In this document: positions 1 to 5,141 of the stretch, in pieces
How positions within the stretch are numbered: position 1 is the first letter of the stretch
Layout: each line of letters opens with the position of its first letter
Origin: UMGS755 sp045602005
Lineage (GTDB): Bacteria > Bacillota > Clostridia > UBA1381 > UBA9506
Assembly (NCBI GenBank): GCA_045602005.1
Contig: JAZSAS010000084.1
Location: 1 to 6,087, forward strand
DNA length: 6,087 nucleotides
Direction: 5' to 3'
Notes under the pieces: generated by a model
The model's database searches: none
The model's input: the letters and a program-made list of their open reading frames with translations, nothing else
What the model was told of the DNA's origin: nothing
Position numbers and translations under genes: made by a program

Positions 1-35
1 TTTCTCATTAAAACTTTTTGCTAAATTTCTCATTT

Positions 36-71
36 ACACTATGCAACTAACCTTACTTATGTTCATAGTGT
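36..71. repeat. Weak 8-bp inverted repeat in AT-rich flank
   Basis: ACACTATG at 36-43 is perfectly complemented by CATAGTGT at 64-71, with about 20 bases between, followed by an A/T-rich stretch. Nearby, the 9-mer TTTCTCATT occurs twice (1-9 and 26-34). The stem is short and AT-rich, so it could be chance, a decayed element end or a poor terminator for an upstream plus-strand gene. I see no coding sequence in 1-135. Confidence 0.25.
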
Positions 72-102
72 TTTAATTTTGTTCATCGGTTAACCTTTAT
101 TG

Positions 103-127
103 AACCACGCGACTATCGCGTGGTTTT
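103..127 (+). terminator. Probable intrinsic terminator of a gene left of the window
   Basis: AACCACGCG (103-111) pairs perfectly with CGCGTGGTT (117-125) around the loop ACTAT, and the right arm runs into a T-run (124-127). The T-run lies only on the plus-strand side, so it would end a transcript entering from the left edge. The U-tract is short, hence moderate confidence. Confidence 0.5.
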
Positions 128-135
128 CGGTATAC

Positions 136-174
136 AAAAAAAGACATTTTTCTTTGTCGAAAAATGTCTTTTTT
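136..174 (-). terminator. Intrinsic terminator of the tRNA-Met gene
   Basis: A 15-bp perfect stem pairs 137-151 with 160-174 (core GACATTTTT / AAAAATGTC) around an 8-base loop. Read on the minus strand it begins two bases after the encoded CCA of the tRNA and ends in a run of T. The A/T runs on both sides are symmetric, so it could also work on the plus strand. Confidence 0.8.
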
Positions 175-175
175 C

Positions 176-252
176 TGGTAGCGGCAGGTGGATTCGAACC
201 ACCGACCTAACGGGTATGAACCGTTTGCTCTGACCAACTGAGCCATGCCGCC
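176..252 (-). tRNA. tRNA-Met (CAT anticodon), elongator type
   Basis: The minus strand folds into a complete 77-nt cloverleaf. The acceptor stem GGCGGCA pairs with TGCCGCT, with a G-U first pair; the D stem is GCTC/GAGC; the anticodon stem is AACGG/CCGTT with loop TTCATAC; the T stem is GGTGG/CCACC with loop TTCGAAT. The discriminator is A and the CCA end is encoded (176-178). The anticodon CAT could mean initiator Met, elongator Met or lysidine-modified Ile. The anticodon stem lacks the three stacked G-C pairs of initiators, and the arrangement GGTTCATACCC is the usual elongator Met form, so elongator is the best call. It is a single-gene unit with its own promoter and terminator. Confidence 0.93.
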
Positions 253-268
253 ATACACAACACATAAC

Positions 269-297
269 ATTTTACTATAATAATCCTTATTTGTCAA
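269..297 (-). promoter_or_regulatory. Sigma-A-type promoter of tRNA-Met
   Basis: On the minus strand TTGACA (292-297) is followed after exactly 17 bases by TAAAAT (269-274). Transcription would start near 262, giving a short leader before the mature tRNA 5' end at 252. The -35 is a perfect consensus match, as expected for a stable RNA gene. Confidence 0.85.
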
Positions 298-379
298 CCC
301 TTTTTTTCAAATTGAACCACTTAAATTTAATTTTTTATTCCGCCATCACTAACAGCAGGATATTTCACAAGGAAGACAG

Positions 380-438
380 AAAAAAAGAACGCAAAGAGAA
401 AGGACTGTGATGCCATTATCTCCACTGTCCTTTCTCTT
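380..438 (-). terminator. Intrinsic terminator after trxB
   Basis: A perfect 12-bp stem pairs 394-405 with 427-438 (AAGAGAAAGGAC / GTCCTTTCTCTT), extended past one mismatch by three more pairs (407-409 with 423-425). Read on the minus strand it lies 17 bases past the trxB stop and is followed by a T-rich tail including seven T at about 382-388. The T-run is set off from the stem by a few bases. It would close the nrdD-trxB transcript before the tRNA promoter. Confidence 0.75.
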
Positions 439-455
439 AAGGTAAAACTACCAAA

Positions 456-1361
456 CTATTTTCTTTTCTCTATGTAGTCACAGGCCATTAAAGCCGCAAC
501 AGCGCCGTCTGCTGTGGCAGTGGTCACCTGGCGAATCCTCTTCTGGCGGCAGTCACCCGCAACAAAAACACCCTCTGTCTTTGTTCCGCACTGCTCGCTC
601 GAAACGGCATATCCAACATCATCTAGCTCCAAAAGTCCGGCAAAGGGTTCGTTCTGCGGAACAAGACCAATTGCAATAAAGAGACCGTCAAGATTAAGCG
701 TTCTGCAATCGCCGTTGTTATCTTTAAGCACCACACCGGTCAGTTCCTCATCGCCAAGCAACTGGTCCACAAGCACTCCGGTCATGATGTGCACATTTTC
801 TTTATTGCGCAGCTGTTGCGCCAACGCCTCTTCACCGGTTAGAAAATCAAGGTTCTGCAACACATAAACTTCCCTGGCCAGTTCAGAAAGCAACACCGCC
901 TCCTGCAAGGCAGAGTTGCCGCCGCCCACAACACCAACGGTTTTTCCCTCATAAAACGCACCATCACACACGGCACAAAAGGATATGCCCTCGCCAACGA
1001 ATTTTTCCTCGCCATCAAGGCCCAGCATTCTGTGACGGGCACCGGTTGCAATAATAATGCTCTTGCCCTCAAAAACACCACCATCGGTTACAACTTTTTT
1101 AACATCGCCGTCTTCCAATGACAGCACTTCACACATTTCAAAGTCAGCACCAAGGGCAATCACCTGATCAACCACTTTTTCTGCAAACTCGTTTCCGGTG
1201 AGAGAAACAAATCCGGGAATATTCTCTACTTTAGGCGAAAAGGTAATCTGTCCGCCAAAAATTGATTTTTCAATGACCAAGACCGATTTATTGGCCCTTT
1301 TGGCATATATGGCGGCGGTAAGCCCCGCAGGGCCACCGCCGATGATAATAATGTCGTACAT
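456..1361 (-). CDS. trxB: Thioredoxin reductase-like flavoprotein lacking the NADPH signature
   Basis: This is a 301-residue cytosolic FAD protein of the low-molecular-weight thioredoxin reductase family, about the usual length. The FAD-binding GGGPAG lies at residues 8-13, the redox-active CAVC pair is C129/C132, a second dinucleotide fold GGGNSA sits at 146-151, and the C-terminal FAD motif VFVAGD is at 265-270 followed by RQVTTATADGAVAA at 277-290. In NADPH-dependent members, the strand after the second fold continues as HRRxxxR; here residues 169-175 read QNLDFLT, so the basic residues that bind the 2'-phosphate are absent. NADH, ferredoxin or another donor is therefore possible. The start is ATG with AAGGG seven bases upstream, overlapping the nrdD stop codon. 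It lies 10 bp after nrdD, so translation is probably coupled and the protein likely reduces the redoxin domain fused to NrdD (inference). The family is secure; donor and partner are not. Confidence 0.93.
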   Translation of the reverse strand: MYDIIIIGGGPAGLTAAIYAKRANKSVLVIEKSIFGGQITFSPKVENIPGFVSLTGNEFAEKVVDQVIALGADFEMCEVLSLEDGDVKKVVTDGGVFEGKSIIIATGARHRMLGLDGEEKFVGEGISFCAVCDGAFYEGKTVGVVGGGNSALQEAVLLSELAREVYVLQNLDFLTGEEALAQQLRNKENVHIMTGVLVDQLLGDEELTGVVLKDNNGDCRTLNLDGLFIAIGLVPQNEPFAGLLELDDVGYAVSSEQCGTKTEGVFVAGDCRQKRIRQVTTATADGAVAALMACDYIEKRK

Positions 1362-1371
1362 AATTTATCCC

Positions 1372-3738
1372 TTATACATTCAAATATTTTTTAATCGCAG
1401 AAACACCTGCATATTTTTCCACTGCTCCGTCTTTAACCAAAACCAGTGTTGGAGCCTGCTTCACGCCCAGCTCTGTTGCAAGATCTGCATTTTCATTTGC
1501 CAAAAGCACCTCATAGCCGAAATTTTCTTTGTCCAGAATACTGCGGGCAATTTTACAGTTGGGGCAGGTTGCCGTTGTGAAAAGATATGCCGCATCCTCT
1601 GTAGTCACCGCTTCTTTAGCTTCTGTTTCTACCGGAAAAGAAGCAGCCTTCTTGTTCAGCTGAGAGGTTGCAATGTTATAAACCTGACGGTCCTTATATT
1701 CCTGCGCCTTGCCATCATTCCAGTTCTGCACGGGACGATAGTAACCGGTAATACGGCTGTAAACCTCTGTTTTCTCACCGCATTCGGGGCAGGTAAACGT
1801 CTCACCAACAATGTAACCATGGTTTTTACATACAGAATATGTCGGAGACAGGGTGTAATAAGGCAGCTTGTAATTTTCAGCAATCTTGCGAACGAGGTTG
1901 GCAGCCGACTCCCAATCGGGAAGCTTTTCACCAAGGAACGCATGGAATACCGTACCAGAGGTATACAAAGTCTGCAATTCATCTTGAATGTCCAGCGCAG
2001 AGAAAATGTCATCGGTATATCCCACAGGCAGGTGGGAGCTGTTGGTATAGTAGGGTGTACCATTGCCGCCCTCAGATGCCGTAATAATATCAGGATACCG
2101 TTTAACATCATGCTTTGCAAGACGGTAAGATGTTGATTCTGCAGGTGTTGCTTCCAGGTTGTAAAGGTCGCCATACTGTTCCTGATAGTCAGACAAGCGT
2201 TCACGCATATGATTTAACACATTTTGAGTGAACTCCTGGGCACGTTCATTTGTCAGGTCTGCTTTAATCCATTGTGCATTCAGACAAGCCTCATTCATAC
2301 CAACCAGACCAATGGTTGAGAAATGATTTGTAAAGGAGCCCAGATACCGCTTGGTATAAGGATAAAGACCGCTGTCTAAGAGCTTTGTAATAACGGTACG
2401 CTTTGTGCTGAGCGAACGTGCCGCAATGTCCATCATGCGGTCAAGACGTGCATAAAAATCGCTTTCGTCTTTGGCAAGATATGCAATTCGGGGCATGTTG
2501 ATTGTTACAACACCGATAGAGCCGGTGCTCTCGCCGCTACCGAAGAATCCACCGGATTTCTTGCGAAGCTCACGAAGGTCAAGACGCAAGCGACAGCACA
2601 TAGAACGAACGTCAGAAGGCTCCATGTCGGAGTTAATGTAGTTAGAGAAATAAGGTGTGCCATACTTTGCCGTCATTTCAAATAAAAGACGGTTGTTTTC
2701 TGTATCAGACCAGTCAAAGTTACTGGTGATGGAATAGGTCGGAATCGGATATTGGAATCCTCTGCCGTTGGCGTCGCCCTCAATCATAATCTCAATGAAC
2801 GCCTTGTTAACCATGTCCATTTCCTTCTGGCAGTCTTTATATTTAAAGTCCATTTCCTTGCCGCCAACAATACAGTTGAGTTCTGCCAAATCGTTGGGCA
2901 CAACCCAGTCAAGAGTGATGTTGGAGAAAGGTGCCTGCGTACCCCAGCGAGACGGTGTGTTAACACCATAAACAAAGGATTGAATGCACTGTTTAACTTC
3001 CTTCTGGCTTAAATTATCTACCTTAACAAACGGCGCCAGATATGTGTCAAAGGATGAAAACGCCTGAGCGCCTGCCCATTCGTTCTGCATAATACCCAAG
3101 AAGTTAACCATCTGATTACACAAAGTTGACAAATGGCTTGCCGGTGCGGAGGTGATTTTGCCGGGAACACCGCCCAAACCTTCCTGAATCAACTGCTTCA
3201 GCGACCAACCGGCACAATAGCCTGTCAGCATGGAAAGGTCATGCAAATGAATGTCAGCATCACGGTGTGCCTTTGCAATTTCCTCATCATAAATCTCAGA
3301 CAGCCAGTAATTTGCCGTAATGGCACCGGAATTAGAAAGAATCAAGCCGCCTACCGAATAAGTAACAGTGGAATTTTCCTTAACGCGCCAGTCATTGATT
3401 TTAACATAATTATCAACAATTTCCTTGTAGTCAACTAGCGTTGCGTTTAAGTTACGCACCTTTTCTCTCTGTTTACGGTACAGAATGTATGCCTTGGCAA
3501 CATCATCATAACCGCCACGAATCAAAACAGTTTCCACACTGTCCTGAATTTTTTCCACAGCAATGCTTCCGTTTTCAATCTTCGGTTCAAAATCCGCCGT
3601 AACCTTGATTGCCAAAAAATCAATAAGGTCCTGATTAAATTCACGATCACATGCTTCAAAGGCAAGAACGATTGCGTCACTAATTTTTTGCAGATTAAAG
3701 TCAACAATTTTTCCGTCACGTTTTAGAACATGATACAT
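1372..3738 (-). CDS. nrdD: Anaerobic (class III) ribonucleoside-triphosphate reductase with fused C-terminal glutaredoxin-like domain
   Basis: This 788-residue enzyme makes deoxyribonucleotides from ribonucleoside triphosphates under anaerobiosis. Residues 1-90 form an ATP-cone (VLKRDGK at 4-10), the allosteric domain. The catalytic barrel follows, with the likely thiyl-radical cysteine C175 in TGYCAGWS and a CC pair at 381-382 in SMCCRLRL that probably supplies the second active-site cysteine. A zinc site is formed by C637, H640, C650 and C653. The glycyl-radical motif RITGYY has G665 as the likely radical residue. After a linker (about 692-713), residues 714-788 form a redoxin domain with CPNC at 725-728 and cis-proline P763 in KQAPTLV. 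Typical NrdD proteins end soon after the radical glycine, so this is a natural fusion. The start is ATG with AAAGGGGG at 3747-3754, eight bases upstream. A strong promoter with NrdR boxes precedes it and trxB follows 10 bp later. The fusion suggests a redoxin-dependent (NrdD2-like) rather than formate-dependent enzyme; that subclass is inferred. Confidence 0.97.
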   Translation of the reverse strand: MYHVLKRDGKIVDFNLQKISDAIVLAFEACDREFNQDLIDFLAIKVTADFEPKIENGSIAVEKIQDSVETVLIRGGYDDVAKAYILYRKQREKVRNLNATLVDYKEIVDNYVKINDWRVKENSTVTYSVGGLILSNSGAITANYWLSEIYDEEIAKAHRDADIHLHDLSMLTGYCAGWSLKQLIQEGLGGVPGKITSAPASHLSTLCNQMVNFLGIMQNEWAGAQAFSSFDTYLAPFVKVDNLSQKEVKQCIQSFVYGVNTPSRWGTQAPFSNITLDWVVPNDLAELNCIVGGKEMDFKYKDCQKEMDMVNKAFIEIMIEGDANGRGFQYPIPTYSITSNFDWSDTENNRLLFEMTAKYGTPYFSNYINSDMEPSDVRSMCCRLRLDLRELRKKSGGFFGSGESTGSIGVVTINMPRIAYLAKDESDFYARLDRMMDIAARSLSTKRTVITKLLDSGLYPYTKRYLGSFTNHFSTIGLVGMNEACLNAQWIKADLTNERAQEFTQNVLNHMRERLSDYQEQYGDLYNLEATPAESTSYRLAKHDVKRYPDIITASEGGNGTPYYTNSSHLPVGYTDDIFSALDIQDELQTLYTSGTVFHAFLGEKLPDWESAANLVRKIAENYKLPYYTLSPTYSVCKNHGYIVGETFTCPECGEKTEVYSRITGYYRPVQNWNDGKAQEYKDRQVYNIATSQLNKKAASFPVETEAKEAVTTEDAAYLFTTATCPNCKIARSILDKENFGYEVLLANENADLATELGVKQAPTLVLVKDGAVEKYAGVSAIKKYLNV

Positions 3739-3773
3739 TTTCTTTTCCCCCTTTAAAAATGGTGTCCATGACT

Positions 3774-3802
3774 ATTATATCCTATATATAGCAGTTTGTC
3801 AA
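3774..3802 (-). promoter_or_regulatory. Consensus sigma-A-type promoter of nrdD-trxB
   Basis: Read on the minus strand, TTGACA (3797-3802) and TATAAT (3774-3779) are both perfect consensus hexamers separated by exactly 17 bases. The start of transcription should be near 3767, leaving a leader of about 29 nt before the nrdD ATG at 3738. So strong an unregulated promoter would be surprising for nrdD; the overlapping NrdR boxes explain how it could be held down. Confidence 0.9.
3779..3794 (-). promoter_or_regulatory. NrdR box, promoter-spacer copy
   Basis: The core CTATATATAG (3782-3791) matches all ten core positions of the NrdR-box consensus CwATATaTwG; the outer three bases on each side are poorer. 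It fills most of the spacer between -35 and -10, so a bound repressor would block RNA polymerase. It is separated by 16 bases from the second box, the standard spacing. Confidence 0.8.
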
Positions 3803-3810
3803 CAACAAAA

Positions 3811-3826
3811 ACACAAAATATTGTGT
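3811..3826 (-). promoter_or_regulatory. NrdR box, upstream copy
   Basis: Read on the minus strand, the 16-mer ACACAATATTTTGTGT matches the NrdR-box consensus acaCwAtATaTwGtgt at 15 of 16 positions (position 10 is T instead of a). It lies just upstream of the -35 element. Centre to centre it is 32 bp from the other box, about three helical turns, as usual for NrdR operators in front of ribonucleotide reductase genes. Confidence 0.85.
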
Positions 3827-3835
3827 TTTTTTTGC

Positions 3836-3889
3836 GAAAAAGAAAAATCCCCTGAAAACGCCAGAAACATGGCATTTCCGGAGATTTTT
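3836..3889 (-). terminator. Intrinsic terminator between nrdG and nrdD
   Basis: An imperfect stem of 16 or more pairs joins 3871-3889 and 3843-3862 (minus strand: AAAAATCTCC...GGAAATGCC against GGCGTTTTCAGGGGATTTTT) and ends in TTTTTCTTTTTC. It begins three bases after the nrdG stop codon, so it terminates the nrdG transcript and separates it from nrdD, which has its own promoter downstream. Confidence 0.82.
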
Positions 3890-3892
3890 GCT

Positions 3893-4582
3893 CTATCCCC
3901 GCACCTGCGTGTTCACCACAAATTGTTGTGCAGCCTCTTTAAAAGTCTGCATTTCGTTACTGCTGAGTCCGTGTAAATTGCTGCCGATTAAATTGCCTGA
4001 ATCTACAAAAGTTTGCAAAAAATAACGGGGTGCACCTTGAATGAGCTTCACCACAGAAACGATATCCTCTTGTGTGTGCAACTCTTTTACAACTGTTGTG
4101 CGAAATTCAAAATCAACAGCGTTTGTAAGCAGAAAATTGATACTCTCTAAAACTCCCACTGTATCAAAATGGGGAATTCCCACCGTCTCGGCATATTTTT
4201 CCGGGGTATTCTTAATATCCATTGCCACATAATCCACAAGCCCCTCCCCCACTGCTTGTTTAAGCCTGTGGGGAAAAGTGCCATTCGTGTCAAGCTTCAC
4301 CGCCAGTCCGGTTTTTTTTATTTCTTTCATAAAATTAAAAACACCATCATGCAAAAGAGGTTCTCCCCCCGTGATGCACACGCCGTCTAAAAGGCCTTTT
4401 CTGCGGTGCAAATATTCCAGAATTTCTGCCGAATCTATTTCCTCGCGTCCATCAAGCTGTGTGACCAAAAAGGCATTGTGGCAAAAAGGGCAACGCAAAT
4501 TGCATCCTGCTGTAAAAACCGTGCATGCAACCTTGCCCGGAAAATCAAGGAGAGTCATCTTTTGAAATCCGTGTATCTTCAT
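3893..4582 (-). CDS. nrdG: Anaerobic ribonucleotide reductase activating protein (radical SAM)
   Basis: This 229-residue radical-SAM enzyme uses reduced [4Fe-4S] and S-adenosylmethionine to create the glycyl radical on NrdD. The cluster-binding CxxxCxxC is at C27, C31 and C34 (AGCNLRCPFCHN), the SAM-binding GGEP at 72-75 (CITGGEPLL), and a KLDTNGTFP segment at 96-104 matches the family. It is longer than the roughly 155-residue E. coli NrdG, and belongs to the larger form common in Clostridia that often carries the MTLLDFPGK start. I chose ATG 4582 because AAAGGA lies at the right distance upstream; an in-frame ATG at 4663 would add 27 unrelated residues, has no ribosome binding site and falls on the promoter. 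It is transcribed ahead of nrdD but from a separate promoter and behind its own terminator. Pyruvate-formate-lyase activases share these motifs; the adjacent nrdD decides the call. Confidence 0.92.
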   Translation of the reverse strand: MKIHGFQKMTLLDFPGKVACTVFTAGCNLRCPFCHNAFLVTQLDGREEIDSAEILEYLHRRKGLLDGVCITGGEPLLHDGVFNFMKEIKKTGLAVKLDTNGTFPHRLKQAVGEGLVDYVAMDIKNTPEKYAETVGIPHFDTVGVLESINFLLTNAVDFEFRTTVVKELHTQEDIVSVVKLIQGAPRYFLQTFVDSGNLIGSNLHGLSSNEMQTFKEAAQQFVVNTQVRG

Positions 4583-4634
4583 AATATATCCTTTCCGGAA
4601 ATATCCGTTAAAATTTTCATCTGATTGTACAAAT

Positions 4635-4663
4635 ATTGTATCATTAAAAATTCTATCCTGCAA
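4635..4663 (-). promoter_or_regulatory. Likely promoter of nrdG
   Basis: On the minus strand TTGCAG (4658-4663) and TACAAT (4635-4640) are separated by exactly 17 bases. The start would be near 4628, with a leader of about 45 nt to the ATG at 4582. The -10 is part of a perfect 13-bp palindrome TACAATATTTGTA (4628-4640) that might be an operator. There is no good NrdR-box pair here. Confidence 0.65.
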
Positions 4664-4716
4664 GTAATTTTAATGAAATTAACCTGCCAGATTCAGGATA
4701 GACTGGAAGAATTTTT
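4646..4716. repeat. Bipartite inverted repeat between the divergent nrdG and thi promoters
   Basis: AAAAATTCT ATCCTG (4646-4660) is mirrored by CAGGAT (4694-4699) and, after an 8-base interruption, AGAATTTTT (4708-4716). Inside it, TAATTT (4665-4670) mirrors AAATTA (4676-4681). The left arm overlaps the nrdG -35 and the right arm ends 10 bases before the thi -35. It looks like a hairpin or a symmetric protein site, but no terminator is needed here because the genes diverge. Its role is unknown. Confidence 0.5.
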
Positions 4717-4725
4717 AGAAAGGTA

Positions 4726-4754
4726 TTGAATTGTTGAAAAAAATAGTATATAAT
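4726..4754 (+). promoter_or_regulatory. Promoter of the thi operon
   Basis: TTGAAT (4726-4731) is followed after exactly 17 bases by a perfect TATAAT (4749-4754). Transcription would begin near 4761, about 10 bases before the TPP aptamer, the arrangement expected for a riboswitch leader. Confidence 0.8.
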
Positions 4755-4770
4755 ATGAATTAACAATTAA

Positions 4771-4860
4771 ACAGCGGGGAGCTTGTGTTACAGGCTGAGA
4801 GGAAGGTAGAACCTTCGACCGAGAACCTGATTTGGATAATGCCAACGTAGGGATGCCTGA
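4771..4860 (+). ncRNA. TPP riboswitch aptamer (THI element)
   Basis: The leader holds the conserved THI-box motifs in order: GGGG (4776-4779), GGCTGAGA (4793-4800), ACCTGATTTGGATAATGCC (4825-4843) and AACGTAGGGA (4844-4853). The arm AGCTTGT (4780-4786) pairs with ACAGGCT (4790-4796) to form the helix before the CTGAGA junction. A small hairpin, GAAGGT/ACCTTC (4802-4816), sits after the CTGAGA junction. The outer bases CAGC and GCCTG can close the P1 stem with a bulge. It binds thiamine pyrophosphate and controls the thiSFG genes that follow; an intrinsic terminator 33 bases later indicates control by premature termination. Confidence 0.97.
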
Positions 4861-4892
4861 ACAAAAGTTTTAGGAATAGCTAAGTAAACTTA

Positions 4893-4921
4893 GGAGTTAC
4901 CAAATCGGTAGCTCCTTTTTT
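4893..4921 (+). terminator. Riboswitch expression-platform terminator
   Basis: GGAGTTACC (4893-4901) pairs with GGTAGCTCC (4907-4915), with one G-U pair, around AAATC, and is followed by six T (4916-4921). It ends before the thiS ribosome binding site, so TPP binding would abort transcription ahead of thiS. A competing hairpin, TAGCTAAG (4877-4884) with CTT (4889-4891) and AGTTA (4895-4899), would consume part of the terminator's left arm and is a plausible antiterminator. Confidence 0.88.
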
Positions 4922-4945
4922 GTTTGAGTTTTGGAGGTGAGATGA

Positions 4946-5140
4946 GTGGTAAGAATTAACGGAGAAAATTTAGATGTAGTCGGTAAGTCTGTTGCAGAAT
5001 ATCTAAATTCTGCAGGCTACGACTTAATGCGTGTCGCTGTTGAACTTAACGGCTATATAGTTCCTAAAGCACAGTATGCTGATACGATTTTTAAGGATGG
5101 AGACAGCGTTGAGGTTGTAAGCTTTGTGGGAGGTGGCTGA
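4946..5140 (+). CDS. thiS: Sulfur carrier protein ThiS
   Basis: This is a 64-residue ubiquitin-like sulfur carrier for thiamine thiazole synthesis. Its C-terminus FVGGG provides the Gly-Gly tail that ThiF adenylates and that then carries the thiocarboxylate sulfur to ThiG. The length and the VELNGYIVP segment (32-40) fit the family. The start is GTG at 4946, with GGAGG (4933-4937) eight bases upstream; an ATG at 4942 is out of frame and closes after five codons. It is the first gene behind the TPP riboswitch and ends one base before thiF starts. The codons of its glycine tail (GGA GGT) form the thiF ribosome binding site, so the two genes are likely translationally coupled. Confidence 0.93.
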   Translation: MVRINGENLDVVGKSVAEYLNSAGYDLMRVAVELNGYIVPKAQYADTIFKDGDSVEVVSFVGGG

Positions 5141-5141
5141 T

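Noticed and set aside
1..100. Repeated TTTCTCATT and an inverted repeat as a possible insertion-sequence end or CRISPR remnant
   Set aside because: Only two copies of a 9-mer are present, without regular spacers, target duplications or any transposase fragment; AT-rich chance similarity explains them.
97..297. A 66-codon minus-strand frame
   Set aside because: It runs straight through the tRNA-Met gene, its promoter and its terminator, so it cannot be a real protein.
1198..2136. A 312-codon open frame on the plus strand, antisense to trxB and nrdD
   Set aside because: The product is Cys- and Ile-rich with no family resemblance, spans the junction of two certain genes on the other strand, and has no ribosome binding site or promoter. 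It is a shadow of nrdD/trxB.
4583..4663. N-terminal 27-residue extension of NrdG from ATG 4663
   Set aside because: It has no ribosome binding site, shows no family similarity, and would begin inside the nrdG -35 element; ATG 4582 has a good site and the family-typical start.
5124..5141. TTG start giving ThiF six extra residues
   Set aside because: It lies within the last codons of thiS upstream of the GGGAGG; ATG 5142 is correctly spaced from that site.
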